From: Thermoplasmata archaeon
GTDB taxonomy: Archaea; Thermoplasmatota; Thermoplasmata; Thermoplasmatales; Thermoplasmataceae
Length of the DNA stretch: 6,811 nt
Direction of reading: 5' to 3'
Assembly: GCA_021802165.1 (NCBI GenBank)
Contig: JAKAAU010000084.1
Coordinates: 1-6,811 of the forward strand
Each line of letters opens with the position of its first letter. Positions within the stretch are counted from its first letter, which is position 1. The position numbers and the translations under genes were made by a program. Positions 1-5,318 of this stretch are shown here, piece after piece. The notes beneath the pieces are model-generated. The model was not told where the DNA came from, ran no database searches, and saw only the letters and a list, made by a program, of their open reading frames with translations.

Positions 1-60
1 TCCGGATTTATAAACCAGGTTATCAAAAGAGCAACATTATTGAATAATGAAGTTGAATGA
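1..60 (+). CDS. Possible 3' end of an upstream gene (partial)
   Basis: The first reading frame is open from the window edge to a TGA at 58-60 and would encode SGFINQVIKRATLLNNEVE, a plausible helical C-terminus. A T7 tract lies at 72-78, where an archaeal terminator would be expected. The third frame is also open to a TAA at 45-47 (RIYKPGYQKSNIIE), so the frame is not decided. Nothing about function can be read from so short a piece, and the stretch could be non-coding. Confidence 0.28.
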   Translation, partial: SGFINQVIKRATLLNNEVE

Positions 61-71
61 AATAAAAATGA

Positions 72-116
72 TTTTTTTGACATTTTATTTTATAAAATAA
101 TTTATTCTTTTTTCTC
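72..116 (+). terminator. T-rich stretch with a 16-bp palindrome; possible terminator
   Basis: A run of seven T at 72-78 is followed by a perfect 16-base palindrome, TTATTTTATAAAATAA, at 85-100, and then by another T-rich stretch near 107-116. Archaeal RNA polymerase terminates at T-tracts, so this may end an upstream transcript. The palindrome has a TTTATAAA core and could equally be a protein-binding or promoter element. The role is inferred from composition only. Confidence 0.3.
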
Positions 117-135
117 TTATAAATAGATACATAAT

Positions 136-151
136 CTATATAAAGTATATA
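136..151 (+). promoter_or_regulatory. Possible distal TATA element upstream of sqr
   Basis: The sequence CTATATAAAGTATATA resembles an archaeal TATA box. It would place a transcription start near 165-170 and give sqr a leader of roughly 75 bases. The proximal TATA element at 201-213 is a better fit to the short leaders usual in these organisms, so this is a secondary candidate or an unrelated AT-rich run. Confidence 0.22.
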
Positions 152-181
152 CCTATTTTTTTACCAAAAAAGCATTTTTCT

Positions 182-193
182 TCATAATTATGA
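182..193. promoter_or_regulatory. 12-bp perfect palindrome upstream of the sqr TATA box
   Basis: TCATAATTATGA is a perfect 12-base palindrome that ends 7 bases before the proximal TATA element of sqr, next to where TFB would bind. The position suits an activator or repressor site for the sqr operon. No known regulator motif is recognised, and AT-rich DNA produces palindromes readily, so it is only a candidate operator. Confidence 0.3.
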
Positions 194-200
194 TAAAAAA

Positions 201-213
201 CTTAATATATAAC
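201..213 (+). promoter_or_regulatory. sqr operon promoter (TATA box)
   Basis: CTTAATATATAAC is a good archaeal TATA element centred near 207. It predicts a transcription start around 230-233 and a leader of about 10 bases that still holds the ribosome-binding sequence GGTGA at 234-238. It is the best-placed promoter for sqr and, by co-transcription, for the DUF1641 gene. A near-palindrome, TGTAATATTATAACA (214-228), lies between the box and the predicted start and could be a repressor site. Confidence 0.55.
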
Positions 214-241
214 TGTAATATTATAACATTAGTGGTGAAAT

Positions 242-1477
242 ATGACTAAATTACTTGTTTTAGGAGGAAGGTTTGCTGGATTGACTGCTGCCTACACAGC
301 AAAGAGATTGCTTGGAGATAAGATTGATGTAACATTAATTAATAACACACCCTATGCTGCTTTCAGGCCGGGTATGCCCCATGTCAGTATAGGAGTTTTC
401 AAAGCAGAGGATCTGGAAGTTGATCTTGCTACAGCCCTGCCTGCAAAGGGGATAAAGTTCATTCTTGGAGAGGCTACAGCAATAGATGCAAAGAAAAATA
501 AAGTGGAATACTCAACACCAGATGGAAAGAAGGAAAACATTACATATGATTACCTTGTTGTTGCTTTCGGCGCAAAGCTAGGAGTAGAACACCTGAAGGG
601 ATGGGATGAATACGGTGCAAGTGCCTGCGAGCCTGATTTTGCAACAGCGCTTTATGATAGATTAAATAAGTTCGAAGGCGGGAATATAGCCATTGGCTCC
701 GGTGTATTCTATCAGGGAACATTGAATCCCAGAGGGAAATATCCTAATAACTGGGCAAATGTAGCAGAATCAGCATGTGAGGGTCCTGTATTCGAGCTTT
801 CATTGATGATACCTGCATTCCTCAAGAATAAAGGAGTTATGGATAAAACACACATTACAATCTTCTCACCTGGTGAAGAAGTACTTACAGATATTTCAAA
901 GGAATCCAGAGGAGTCATAAAAACTATGTATTCACAGGCTGGATTTGATATGGTATGGAATTTCCGTGTAAGCGAAATCAAAAAGGATGAGATAGTTGGT
1001 GAGGATGGGAAAACAATAAAGGCAGATATAGCTGTTATACTGCCACCCTACGAGGCTAATGATGCAGTTAAGAATTCAACCAAGGATCTATTTGATGATG
1101 GAGGTTTCATGGTTACAGATGAGCATATGAGATCTGTGAAATATCCCAATGTCTATTCATGTGGAGACTCAAACCAGATAACTGTTCCAAAGCTCGGATT
1201 CCTTGCAGTACAGACATCAAGAATTGCAATGCAGGACCTTGCAAACAGGCTAGGAGTTCCAACAAAAATAGACACATATACACCGGAAGTTGTATGTATA
1301 GCGGATAATCCACTTGAAGGCTTTGCAATATCAGTTGATGACACAACTTTCTATGGTGGAGACAAAAAAATAGCCCAGCCGTCACCCACAAACCATATAA
1401 AGAAGGAACTGTTTACCAAATACTTCATGTGGACAAATGGAGATATGGCACTTGACAAGTATCTTGCCAGCTGGTGA
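242..1477 (+). CDS. sqr: Sulfide:quinone oxidoreductase (FAD-dependent)
   Basis: This 411-residue flavoprotein probably oxidises sulfide to polysulfide and passes the electrons to membrane quinone. An N-terminal Rossmann fold begins LLVLGGRFAG (residues 4-13). A second FAD segment is YLVVAFGAK (104-112), and the C-terminal FAD motif is VYSCGD (304-309), followed by VPKLGFLAVQ (315-324) near the expected quinone site. Cys129, Cys179 and Cys352 match in spacing the three redox cysteines known from archaeal SQR (about 129, 178 and 350 in Acidianus), which favours SQR over a type II NADH dehydrogenase. There is no signal peptide or TM helix; the C-terminal stretch rich in aromatic and basic residues (about 387-411) may dock on the membrane. 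GGTGA at 234-238 lies 3 bases before the ATG. It is the first gene of a pair with the DUF1641 gene. Flavocytochrome c-type sulfide dehydrogenase is a less likely alternative. Confidence 0.85.
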   Translation: MTKLLVLGGRFAGLTAAYTAKRLLGDKIDVTLINNTPYAAFRPGMPHVSIGVFKAEDLEVDLATALPAKGIKFILGEATAIDAKKNKVEYSTPDGKKENITYDYLVVAFGAKLGVEHLKGWDEYGASACEPDFATALYDRLNKFEGGNIAIGSGVFYQGTLNPRGKYPNNWANVAESACEGPVFELSLMIPAFLKNKGVMDKTHITIFSPGEEVLTDISKESRGVIKTMYSQAGFDMVWNFRVSEIKKDEIVGEDGKTIKADIAVILPPYEANDAVKNSTKDLFDDGGFMVTDEHMRSVKYPNVYSCGDSNQITVPKLGFLAVQTSRIAMQDLANRLGVPTKIDTYTPEVVCIADNPLEGFAISVDDTTFYGGDKKIAQPSPTNHIKKELFTKYFMWTNGDMALDKYLASW

Positions 1478-1478
1478 T
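1473..1478 (+). promoter_or_regulatory. Ribosome-binding site overlapping the sqr stop codon
   Basis: GGTGAT matches the anti-Shine-Dalgarno end of archaeal 16S rRNA and contains the sqr TGA stop (1475-1477). It lies 5 bases before the ATG at 1484 and 8 before the ATG at 1487, so either could be the start. The overlap implies that translation of the second gene is coupled to that of sqr. Confidence 0.6.
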
Positions 1479-1483
1479 ATATT

Positions 1484-2131
1484 ATGATGTCAGAAGATGA
1501 ACAGTTAGAAAAATTGATGAAACCGGAATACATTTCCAGTTTAACCAGGGCAGTAGAGCTCATTAAAAAGCTTGATAACCTTGGATTTCTGGATGTAATA
1601 TCCGGTATATTGAGTGACGATGAAACATTAAAAACCATCTTTACCCTCTTGACGAGTGATGACGTACTGTCTCTTACAACAAAGACAGATTCTGTCATGG
1701 TATTATTAAAAATAATGTCAGAGGAAAAGAATGTAAGGGCTTTGAGCAATCTGCTTGAGATGGTCAGTATAATGCAGAATAAGGGCATCCTCGATCCTGT
1801 ACTGGGAGTTCTCAATGATGATGGTGCGATGGGATTATTAATGGGATTATTCTCAAACGATTTTACCATGAACCTGATTATGAACGAGAAACCAATACTG
1901 GAATCTCTAGGAACACTGGACCTTAGTGTAGCACCTCATTATGTTAACATGATAAAGGCTGTAGAAAATGCAATCAAGACTGATACAGTGACGCCTGTCG
2001 GTGGAATGATGGGCACGCTTCGTGCCATGAAGGACGAGGATGCACAGAAAGGTCTAGGAATTGTTTTCTCCATACTCAGGAGTCTTGGCAAAACATGCAG
2101 TGATGAATTTAACTGCTCAGCCAAAAAATAA
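1484..2131 (+). CDS. DUF1641-family protein, likely SQR partner
   Basis: This 215-residue protein is mostly helical and shows no signal peptide or clear TM segment. The C-terminal part, GGMMGTLRAMKDEDAQKGLG (173-192), followed by a hydrophobic helix to residue 202, fits the DUF1641 family signature (G-rich turn, Leu-Arg-Ala, Asp, Gln-x-Gly-Leu-Gly). Residues 34-62 and 101-129 are an internal duplication built on GxLDxxxGxLxDD. The only cysteines are Cys205 and Cys211, a CX5C pair in a hydrophilic tail. The start is 6 bases after the sqr stop, with its Shine-Dalgarno overlapping that stop, so the two are one operon. The family has no firm biochemical role, although members occur beside flavin or formate oxidoreductases. 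A structural or sulfur-relay partner of SQR is inferred from context. The second ATG (1487) is an equally possible start. Confidence 0.75.
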   Translation: MMSEDEQLEKLMKPEYISSLTRAVELIKKLDNLGFLDVISGILSDDETLKTIFTLLTSDDVLSLTTKTDSVMVLLKIMSEEKNVRALSNLLEMVSIMQNKGILDPVLGVLNDDGAMGLLMGLFSNDFTMNLIMNEKPILESLGTLDLSVAPHYVNMIKAVENAIKTDTVTPVGGMMGTLRAMKDEDAQKGLGIVFSILRSLGKTCSDEFNCSAKK

Positions 2132-2157
2132 TTTTATTTTTATAATAACCCTATTTT
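2132..2157 (+). terminator. T-rich terminator after the sqr operon
   Basis: Directly after the TAA stop comes TTTTATTTTTATAATAACCC and then a further TTTTCTC. This U-rich, hairpin-free run is what archaeal termination uses, and it separates the sqr operon from the tRNA promoter just downstream. Confidence 0.4.
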
Positions 2158-2166
2158 CTCAACACA

Positions 2167-2175
2167 TTTTAATAT
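2167..2175 (+). promoter_or_regulatory. Promoter (TATA box) of tRNA-Gln and the sulfur-carrier gene
   Basis: TTTTAATAT is centred about 29 bases before the mature tRNA 5' end and predicts a start near 2195-2197, giving a pre-tRNA leader of a few bases. There is no TATA-like sequence at the right distance before the sulfur-carrier ATG at 2275, since that position is the GC-rich T-arm of the tRNA. This promoter probably drives both. Confidence 0.45.
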
Positions 2176-2199
2176 CCATTTATGATTATGATTAATTAT

Positions 2200-2272
2200 A
2201 GCTCCGTGGTGTAGTGGACAAGCATTCCGGACTTTGGATCCGATGACGGCAGTTCGAATCTGCCCGGAGCTG
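2200..2272 (+). tRNA. tRNA-Gln (anticodon UUG)
   Basis: The 73-base gene folds as a cloverleaf. The 7-bp acceptor AGCTCCG pairs perfectly with CGGAGCT (2265-2271). The D-stem is GTGT/GCAT with two G-U pairs. The anticodon stem is 2227-2231 with 2239-2243, and the loop CTTTGGA has anticodon TTG at 2234-2236. The T-stem GGCAG/CTGCC encloses the loop TTCGAAT. The discriminator is G and CCA is not encoded, so it needs the CCA-adding enzyme. The A1-U72 pair is the form expected of archaeal tRNA-Gln, which is first charged with Glu and then amidated by GatDE. No intron is seen. Position 27-43 is a C-A mismatch. The sulfur-carrier gene starts 2 bases downstream. Confidence 0.95.
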
Positions 2273-2274
2273 TT

Positions 2275-2469
2275 ATGATTGAGATAATAGGAAGAAAAAA
2301 GGAAACAATCAGTATAGAAAAACCTGTCAGGTTATGGGAGATCTATGATTCCATGGGAATAAATGAAGATGGATTTGTTGCTATCTTGAATGGCATACCA
2401 GCGACATCAGACCTTACTATCAATCCTGGTGATAATCTTGTTCTCCTAGAAATTTTCTCAGGAGGATAA
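2275..2469 (+). CDS. Ubiquitin-like small archaeal modifier / sulfur carrier (SAMP2/ThiS/MoaD-like)
   Basis: The 64-residue product fits a compact beta-grasp fold. An N-terminal beta-hairpin (MIEIIGRKKETISIE) and a helix (about 19-28) are followed by VAILNGIPA (35-43), the turn NPGDNLVLLE (50-59) and a C-terminal FSGG. A terminal Gly-Gly is the site that an E1-like enzyme adenylates and converts to a thiocarboxylate or links to lysines. The length and the NGxPA...GG layout most resemble SAMP2, which in Haloferax serves both protein conjugation and tRNA 2-thiolation; ThiS (thiamine) or MoaD (molybdopterin) roles cannot be excluded. The ATG lies two bases after the tRNA-Gln 3' end and has no Shine-Dalgarno, because the upstream bases belong to the tRNA. 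Its stop is 3 bases from that of the convergent cca gene. Confidence 0.82.
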   Translation: MIEIIGRKKETISIEKPVRLWEIYDSMGINEDGFVAILNGIPATSDLTINPGDNLVLLEIFSGG

Positions 2470-2472
2470 CTT

Positions 2473-3753
2473 TCAAAAGAGGTATTTTGAATAAAACCTT
2501 TTTTCAACTTCCAAAGGTGAGTTCTCATCTATAGATAATATTTTAATTTCATCCTTAAATTGATTTAAATTCTTACCAATATCCTCATTTTTTAACTCTT
2601 TTCTTATAATTCCCTCCATATTCCTTATTCTGGTTTTAACATCCACATAAATCCTATCATCCATAATATAAGGGCCACGCATCAACCTTGGATTGCTGTT
2701 CCAAACATCAATAAATTTTATTGCCTCATTTGATTCAACAGGGGGTCCTTTATGAATTTCGATTCCAGGAAGTTCTTCCAGTTTGTATTCTATTAGAATT
2801 TCTATATCTTTGCCTACACATATTTCAGATGCTATGGGAATGAATCCATTCCCCTGAAATATATCCCATATTTTGTTTTTCAGTCTCACTGCCTGTGGAT
2901 ATATTATATCATCTATAATATCTGGCTTTTCCACCATAAATATCTTTATGTTAGTTTCACGTTTCCTTTTTACCACGGGTGTATGATTAAATAAATCAAT
3001 TCTACCCTTCATATATATTCTGGATGCAAGTTTCAATCTGGATAGGTTTTCCTGGCTAACCGCAGCACCTGCATTTCTTGATGGGTCCACAGGATCAATT
3101 ATTATTACGGGTTCATTGAATTTATCCACGGTTTCCTCAGGGATAATGAGTTTTCCTCTCAGGTTTGCCATATATTCTATAAATCTATCAAAACTTTTAA
3201 AATGAATGATCAGAACTTCACAGAGATATCCAGAGAATCCTGATTTTGCAATTTCTGATCCATACACATTGATGCTTTTTAAAAATACCTTCAATAAGCG
3301 TATATCGTGAATGGTTTTTTCATCCGTATTGTTATTCACATAAATGGTGTGCAGCGGAGTTCTATCTACAGTTGAAACTATTTTTTCTCCCTTACTGATT
3401 TTAAATGCAGGTACAATATCTACCTTTATCCCATCAACATAACCTGAAACATATGGATGCTCTGCATATTTTTCTGTACCGTTTTCTAGTACCATATGAC
3501 CGATTTCAAGGCCTTTTTTCTCTATGTAATCCACTGGGTAAGACCTATCAAACGTAATGAACATGTCTATATCACTGGATTTCAGATTGGTGTTTTTCGA
3601 TACAGAACCTACTTCGATGCACGTTGCATCTATATTTTCATTTTTACAAATATCATCTATCTTATTAATAATAGCAGATGATATAGCAGCAAGCTTTCTT
3701 CTCTCCCCCTCATTAGGCATCTGCCCGGCTAGGAGCTCCTCAAGGTAATCCAT
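2473..3753 (-). CDS. cca: CCA-adding tRNA nucleotidyltransferase (class I, archaeal)
   Basis: The 426-residue enzyme adds or repairs the 3' CCA of tRNAs without a nucleic-acid template. In the N-terminal nucleotidyltransferase domain, GSVSKNT (49-55) and the carboxylates Asp61 and Asp63 (SDIDMF), with Asp112 in VDIVPAF, form the metal site. DRTPLHTIYV (130-139) and GFSGYLCEVL (172-181) are typical of the archaeal class, as is DPVDPSRNAGAAVS (220-233). The C-terminal part (about 280-426) is the RNA-binding tail domain. The length is close to the roughly 440 residues of known members. The ATG at 3753 is chosen; an in-frame TTG at 3771 lies inside the NAC gene and would add only six residues. 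The gene follows the NAC stop by one base with no clear Shine-Dalgarno, so translation is probably coupled. It runs tail-to-tail with the sulfur-carrier gene, and the nearby tRNA-Gln is one of its substrates. Confidence 0.93.
   Translation of the reverse strand: MDYLEELLAGQMPNEGERRKLAAISSAIINKIDDICKNENIDATCIEVGSVSKNTNLKSSDIDMFITFDRSYPVDYIEKKGLEIGHMVLENGTEKYAEHPYVSGYVDGIKVDIVPAFKISKGEKIVSTVDRTPLHTIYVNNNTDEKTIHDIRLLKVFLKSINVYGSEIAKSGFSGYLCEVLIIHFKSFDRFIEYMANLRGKLIIPEETVDKFNEPVIIIDPVDPSRNAGAAVSQENLSRLKLASRIYMKGRIDLFNHTPVVKRKRETNIKIFMVEKPDIIDDIIYPQAVRLKNKIWDIFQGNGFIPIASEICVGKDIEILIEYKLEELPGIEIHKGPPVESNEAIKFIDVWNSNPRLMRGPYIMDDRIYVDVKTRIRNMEGIIRKELKNEDIGKNLNQFKDEIKILSIDENSPLEVEKRFYSKYLF
2499..2504 (+). 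terminator. T6 tract, possible terminator of the tRNA/sulfur-carrier transcript
   Basis: TTTTTT lies 30 bases after the sulfur-carrier stop, inside the 3' end of the opposing cca gene. It is the first good plus-strand T-tract there, so the transcript probably ends antisense to cca. For cca transcripts, the matching tract is the A6 run at 2295-2300 (U6 on the minus strand), inside the sulfur-carrier gene. Confidence 0.3.
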
Positions 3754-3754
3754 G

Positions 3755-4087
3755 TTAATTTCCCAGATCAAGAATTGCCTGTGCCGGTTCTCCCCCCGCC
3801 TTCTTAAGTGCCTCTTTAGCCTTTTCCTTAGTCACGTTGCACTGATCCATTACCAGCTTTATATCCTCTTCATCAAATTCTTCTACCTGCTGGGTCTTAG
3901 GTTTTTCCTTAAATGTTCCCATTACCTGGAATGTTTTCTGGCCCTGTGCTTCTATCATTGTAACAGATGCATTTTCTACGACATAATCCTTATCCTTGCC
4001 TTTAAAAATAACCTCTTTTACATCAGGCATTTCAGTAGATTTTATTCCCATCTGGTTCATCATTCTCCTTACATCTCTAGGATTCAT
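3755..4087 (-). CDS. nac: Nascent polypeptide-associated complex protein (archaeal alpha-type NAC)
   Basis: The 110-residue protein binds nascent chains emerging from the ribosome and acts as a homodimer in archaea. The basic N-terminus MNPRDVRRMMNQMGI (1-15) is the typical ribosome-contact segment. The beta-barrel NAC domain covers about 15-60 (DVKEVIFKGKDKDYVVENA, 22-40), with a linker at 60-70. A C-terminal UBA domain covers about 72-108 and ends EPAQAILDL. The length is normal for archaeal NAC. It sits between the membrane protein (5-base gap) and cca (1-base gap). A TATA-like TTAATAAAAG centred about 24 bases before the ATG could give it its own leaderless transcript, which would fit a gene needing higher expression than the transporter-like gene upstream. 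Confidence 0.94.
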   Translation of the reverse strand: MNPRDVRRMMNQMGIKSTEMPDVKEVIFKGKDKDYVVENASVTMIEAQGQKTFQVMGTFKEKPKTQQVEEFDEEDIKLVMDQCNVTKEKAKEALKKAGGEPAQAILDLGN

Positions 4088-4092
4088 AGGGA

Positions 4093-5259
4093 TTAATTAT
4101 TACTTCTTTTATTAATTTTTACGTTTTTATTCCATACTATTTCAGGATAGTTTGTAAATTTAAGCGTCAGTATTAAGCCTATCATCGATGCGGTCACTTC
4201 AATAATAATTGTATAAATTGGTATGGTAATGAATTTTAATAGAATAAATGGCACAGGGAGGATGAATATCCAGGAGAAAAAATTGGCAAATTTGTAAACA
4301 TAATATATCTCGCTGCCAGGAAATTTTCTGGTAAAATATTTCCTGTACCCTGGAAAAAATAACGCAATAGCGGGCAATATTAAAACCCCATCGAGAAGGT
4401 TAATTTCTGTATTTTTTATGGATATGATAAATCCCATGAGCAATAAAAGTGGAAATATTGCAGTGAATGATATACTGTAATATATTCTGGCATTTATAAT
4501 ACTTCCAACAAATAGTGCAAAAAATGAAACGGCGACAATTTCCAAGAATCTGAAAACCATAAAATCAATATTTTTGTTCAATGCCAGTACAGGAACTGTT
4601 ATGAGTATAATGCCTATTGAAATGAATATAAGTATATTTATTAAAATTGCATAAACCATGGTCCACATATTCCTTATCCTTTTAATGTCAGTTATGGAAA
4701 TAACATATCTTTTCAATTTTTTAACTATAGTGGTTTTTCTGTAATTTATATTCATATTTCCGGATAACTGGGATAATATTGAAAAAATAGTAATTGCAAT
4801 GGCCAGTACGGAAAATATGTATATTATTCTAATTTTAACAAAATATTCTGAAACTAAAACAGTTCCCATAATTGCACTGGTATATAAATAAGATCTGGTC
4901 TCTTTTAAGGAGCGCCCATTCCTACTGTAGTCTATAATGGAACTACCCATGGATATTATAGCAGTTAATACAATGATTAAAATAAAGTCTCTAGTATAAA
5001 GAATAGGCATAATTCCAATTGAAAAAAATATGCCTGCGAGGAGAACAGATCTTTTCCCCAGTATTTCTATCAAGCTTCCGGATATGAGATATGAAATATA
5101 ATACACAACTCCGAAGCAGACGAGAACTAACGGGAAAATATACAGTTTCATGGATTCTGAATAAATATAAAATGGAAATAAAAAAAGTAATAAAATCAAC
5201 ATGGAATTCTTCAGTGAATTTATTATATCCATCACAGCAGTTCTGTTTAAAACTTTCAA
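4093..5259 (-). CDS. 12-TM membrane protein, MFS-like
   Basis: The 388-residue product has about 12 hydrophobic segments, roughly at 18-34, 39-60, 72-88, 92-109, 124-141, 144-163, 200-225, 238-255, 259-280, 287-304, 320-342 and 344-367. A long basic loop (166-198) splits them six plus six, the layout of the major facilitator superfamily. GSLIEILGKR (61-70), between segments 2 and 3, resembles MFS motif A with Glu in place of the usual Asp. No substrate can be assigned. The start is uncertain: TTG at 5259 is used here because the TATA box at 5278-5289 would put the transcription start almost on it, but ATG at 5232 (residue 10) is equally plausible with a leader of about 27 bases. The gene ends 5 bases before NAC. 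Being co-oriented with NAC and cca may reflect packing rather than shared function. Confidence 0.7.
   Translation of the reverse strand: MKVLNRTAVMDIINSLKNSMLILLLFLFPFYIYSESMKLYIFPLVLVCFGVVYYISYLISGSLIEILGKRSVLLAGIFFSIGIMPILYTRDFILIIVLTAIISMGSSIIDYSRNGRSLKETRSYLYTSAIMGTVLVSEYFVKIRIIYIFSVLAIAITIFSILSQLSGNMNINYRKTTIVKKLKRYVISITDIKRIRNMWTMVYAILINILIFISIGIILITVPVLALNKNIDFMVFRFLEIVAVSFFALFVGSIINARIYYSISFTAIFPLLLLMGFIISIKNTEINLLDGVLILPAIALFFPGYRKYFTRKFPGSEIYYVYKFANFFSWIFILPVPFILLKFITIPIYTIIIEVTASMIGLILTLKFTNYPEIVWNKNVKINKRSNN
4106..4115 (-). promoter_or_regulatory. Possible internal promoter for NAC and cca
   Basis: On the minus strand TTAATAAAAG is centred about 24 bases before the NAC ATG, the spacing for a leaderless transcript. 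It lies in the 3' end of the membrane-protein gene. AT-rich coding DNA yields such matches by chance, so confidence is low. No Shine-Dalgarno precedes NAC (the bases before the ATG are TAATCCCT), which supports either leaderless or coupled translation. Confidence 0.33.
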
Positions 5260-5277
5260 GGTAAGTGATTATCATAG

Positions 5278-5289
5278 CTATATATTAAA
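5278..5289 (-). promoter_or_regulatory. Promoter (TATA box) of the membrane protein-NAC-cca cluster
   Basis: TTTAATATATAG on the minus strand is a strong archaeal TATA element centred about 25 bases before the TTG at 5259. Transcription should start at or near that codon, giving either a leaderless TTG start or a short leader to the ATG at 5232. Confidence 0.45.
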
Positions 5290-5318
5290 TATTTCCGGAT
5301 TTTAGCACCATTTCAACT

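Noticed and set aside
1351..1869. 172-residue minus-strand open frame across the sqr/DUF1641 junction
   Set aside because: It is antisense to two well-supported genes, rich in Ser and Asn as expected of a mirrored frame, and has no promoter or recognisable domain.
2181..2199. TATGAT direct repeat before the tRNA
   Set aside because: It is only two copies of six AT-rich bases, too short to distinguish from chance; it lies between the TATA box and the tRNA 5' end.
3754..3771. TTG start for cca adding six residues
   Set aside because: It lies inside the NAC coding region, while the ATG at 3753 directly follows the NAC stop and gives an N-terminus of normal length.
3752..4096. 114-residue plus-strand open frame opposite NAC
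   Set aside because: It mirrors a clearly identified NAC gene almost exactly; its Cys- and Phe-rich composition is typical of an antisense shadow.
4991..5275. 94-residue minus-strand frame starting at an ATG 16 bases upstream of the membrane-protein start
   Set aside because: It overlaps the membrane protein in another frame, and its product looks like a frame-shifted version without coherent hydrophobic segments. The ATG position is noted because it precedes the TTG start, but no coding signal supports it.
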